Part shown: positions 62,774 to 64,000 of the stretch, piece by piece
Position numbering within the stretch: the stretch's first letter is position 1
How the letters are laid out: every line of letters begins with the position of its first letter
DNA from: Roseivirga sp. E12
GTDB lineage: Bacteria; Bacteroidota; Bacteroidia; Cytophagales; Cyclobacteriaceae
Direction: 5' to 3'
Assembly: GCF_017592825.1 (NCBI RefSeq)
Contig: NZ_JAGFMD010000009.1
Coordinates: 124,001 to 188,000, forward strand
Length of the DNA: 64,000 nt
Notes under the pieces: generated by a model
Seen by the model: only the letters and a program-made list of their open reading frames with translations
Databases searched by the model: none
Told to the model about the DNA's origin: nothing
Position numbers and translations under genes: made by a program

Positions 62774-64000
62774 ATGAGCACACCACAGACGATTCCAGGT
62801 TACATCAAAGTGACCATTATCAACAACTCAAAAATTAATGAAAACGAGCTTTACATATTTTTGCAAAGTCAAACCCAGATTTATCAAATTTCGAAAACTG
62901 ACCAGAAGGCTAGTATTGCATCACCTCCGAGTTCTACCAGTGGTAAGGCCACAACTTCTGATGCACCATCAATTAGTCTAGCTTCTCTAAAGAAAAACGG
63001 AGAATACGCTTTTTACATTGATCAGTCTCAAAAGTTGAAATCAGGTAGAATGTATTTCAGTGACTCTGCATCTGCAGTGCAAATCACTAGCACCAATGGC
63101 GTACTGGGCTCTATCAATGGACCTTCACCCACGGCACCGTTTATTTTTGATTTCGTAGAACTGACCATCAAAGGAAACGAAGAAGTTAACCTTGACACTA
63201 CCCAGATCGATCAATTCGGCATTCCCATCACTGTTCAAGTCACGCCTGGTGATGCAAACTTCCCTAATGGTACAGGCATCGTGTCGGGTACGAAAAGATC
63301 AACTGTTATATCGAATTTCACGGCACTTTGTGCTAATACAGCGTTTGCTCCCTACAAAGACTGTATGCAGCCAATTGCTGCAAGAGCGGCAGTTCCTGCT
63401 AAAGGCAGCACTCCGGCAAAAGCCGCAATTCCAGCATCTCACCGCTTAATTGGTCCGCAGCACCTTATTGATACTTTCATCGTACCAAACCAGTACAAAG
63501 GAGATGTCAGTAATGCTACTTCTGGCACACCTAATACAGCTACATTCACACTCACCACACCAAATCAGAATTTTGGATCCATCACTGGATGGGTGGCCTC
63601 AGGGCCAGGTGTACCTCCCGGGGCAACGGTAAAATCAGTTGCTACTAATACGGTAACGCTGGAAAGCAGTAAGGGCAAATTTGTGAACATAAGCGGGAGT
63701 CAACTTTGGTTTTATAAGAAGTCGTCCGCTGACATCATCAGCAGTATGGATGATGCCATCTATCAGATGTTTAAATACTATCAAACGCACAAACTTTATA
63801 TGGTTGCCAACGGCACCAATAGCGGTACTGAAGTTTACGAAGGTGAGGTCATCACTGACTTTGTACTACCTAACAATCTTCCGGATGTCAATGACAATGT
63901 CGGGACGAAATACACGGTATTCCAATTCACAGGAACAGGCTACAGATACGATGATGCGTCAAATGTGCTTACCCCAGTACCAGGTTTGGCAGCAGGCGAA
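62774..64000 (+). CDS. GH64/thaumatin-like beta-1,3-glucanase family protein, partial
   Basis: Starts at an ATG at 62774 and stays open to the window edge (409 codons seen). The strongest sign is FDFVELTIKGNEEVNL with TTQIDQFGIPITVQV near residues 124-155, which matches the N-terminal region of GH64-like glucanases (a D-x-V/F-E-T segment, then VDxFxIPI). It continues with a long Ala/Pro-rich insert (ARAAVPAKGSTPAKAAIPASHR) and a DIISSMDDAIYQMFKYYQTHKL stretch. No signal peptide is visible, so export may be by another route. The frame is open and codon use looks coding. Confidence 0.75.
   Translation, partial: MSTPQTIPGYIKVTIINNSKINENELYIFLQSQTQIYQISKTDQKASIASPPSSTSGKATTSDAPSISLASLKKNGEYAFYIDQSQKLKSGRMYFSDSASAVQITSTNGVLGSINGPSPTAPFIFDFVELTIKGNEEVNLDTTQIDQFGIPITVQVTPGDANFPNGTGIVSGTKRSTVISNFTALCANTAFAPYKDCMQPIAARAAVPAKGSTPAKAAIPASHRLIGPQHLIDTFIVPNQYKGDVSNATSGTPNTATFTLTTPNQNFGSITGWVASGPGVPPGATVKSVATNTVTLESSKGKFVNISGSQLWFYKKSSADIISSMDDAIYQMFKYYQTHKLYMVANGTNSGTEVYEGEVITDFVLPNNLPDVNDNVGTKYTVFQFTGTGYRYDDASNVLTPVPGLAAGE

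Noticed and set aside
63192-63632. Short frames inside the last gene
   Set aside because: They are alternative frames of the open GH64-like coding region that continues to the window edge.

Overview
The window is chromosomal DNA of a Bacteroidota bacterium, most likely a marine member of the Cytophagales (Roseivirga/Fulvivirga-like; this placement is inference). Signs are the nusB-YtxH-DUF1573-yajC-YbbR-coaE operon, a DUF4293 protein, many Bacteroidota FtsX-type permeases of about 830 residues, LytS/LytTR signalling, leucine dehydrogenase, MiaE, lipoproteins with short Bacteroidota-style signal peptides, and TAnnTTTG-type promoter boxes.

Layout. 1-8.2 kb: 5' part of a DEAD-box RNA helicase, dihydroorotase, tRNA-His, a small HTH regulator, a TPR membrane protein and several small unknowns. 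8.2-13.3 kb: a housekeeping operon on the minus strand (nusB to coaE) preceded by leucine dehydrogenase. 13.4-20.1 kb: two ABC half-transporters whose motif defects are complementary (a likely heterodimeric exporter), truA with a heptamer tandem array at its start codon, a thiolase and a DUF4293 protein. 20.1-26.1 kb: an ECF sigma/anti-sigma operon of seven genes that contains a duplicated cassette (exported barrel-like protein plus FKBP-like lipoprotein), then miaE and a third FKBP-like lipoprotein. 26.2-34.7 kb: a glycosyltransferase and two RND permeases sharing one membrane-fusion lipoprotein.

35.1-43.2 kb is the most unusual part. Three minus-strand modules each encode one to three tiny secreted, mostly Cys-containing peptides, a lipoprotein that looks like a six-bladed beta-propeller, and a small thioredoxin-like protein (CSTC in two, CGC in the third). 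Between the modules lie two junction sequences in which an htpG-promoter-like segment is joined to the last 20 or so codons of the upstream RND permease. This is the footprint expected if a unit running from the RND 3' end to the htpG promoter was tandemly multiplied and then diverged. C-terminal remnants of further peptide genes (or a conserved leader element) sit directly before each peptide cluster.

43.3-64 kb: htpG; two tandem FtsX/MacB-type permeases, each preceded by a sigma-54-like -24/-12 element with a conserved palindromic upstream site about 97 bp away; an LpxL-type acyltransferase; an esterase lipoprotein; a LytS/LytTR two-component pair; a PadR-permease-membrane protein operon; a Pif1/RecD-like helicase with a C-terminal HTH; and the 5' part of a GH64-like protein running off the window. 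No rRNA, CRISPR array, insertion sequence or prophage was seen. All similarities were judged by eye, without database searches.
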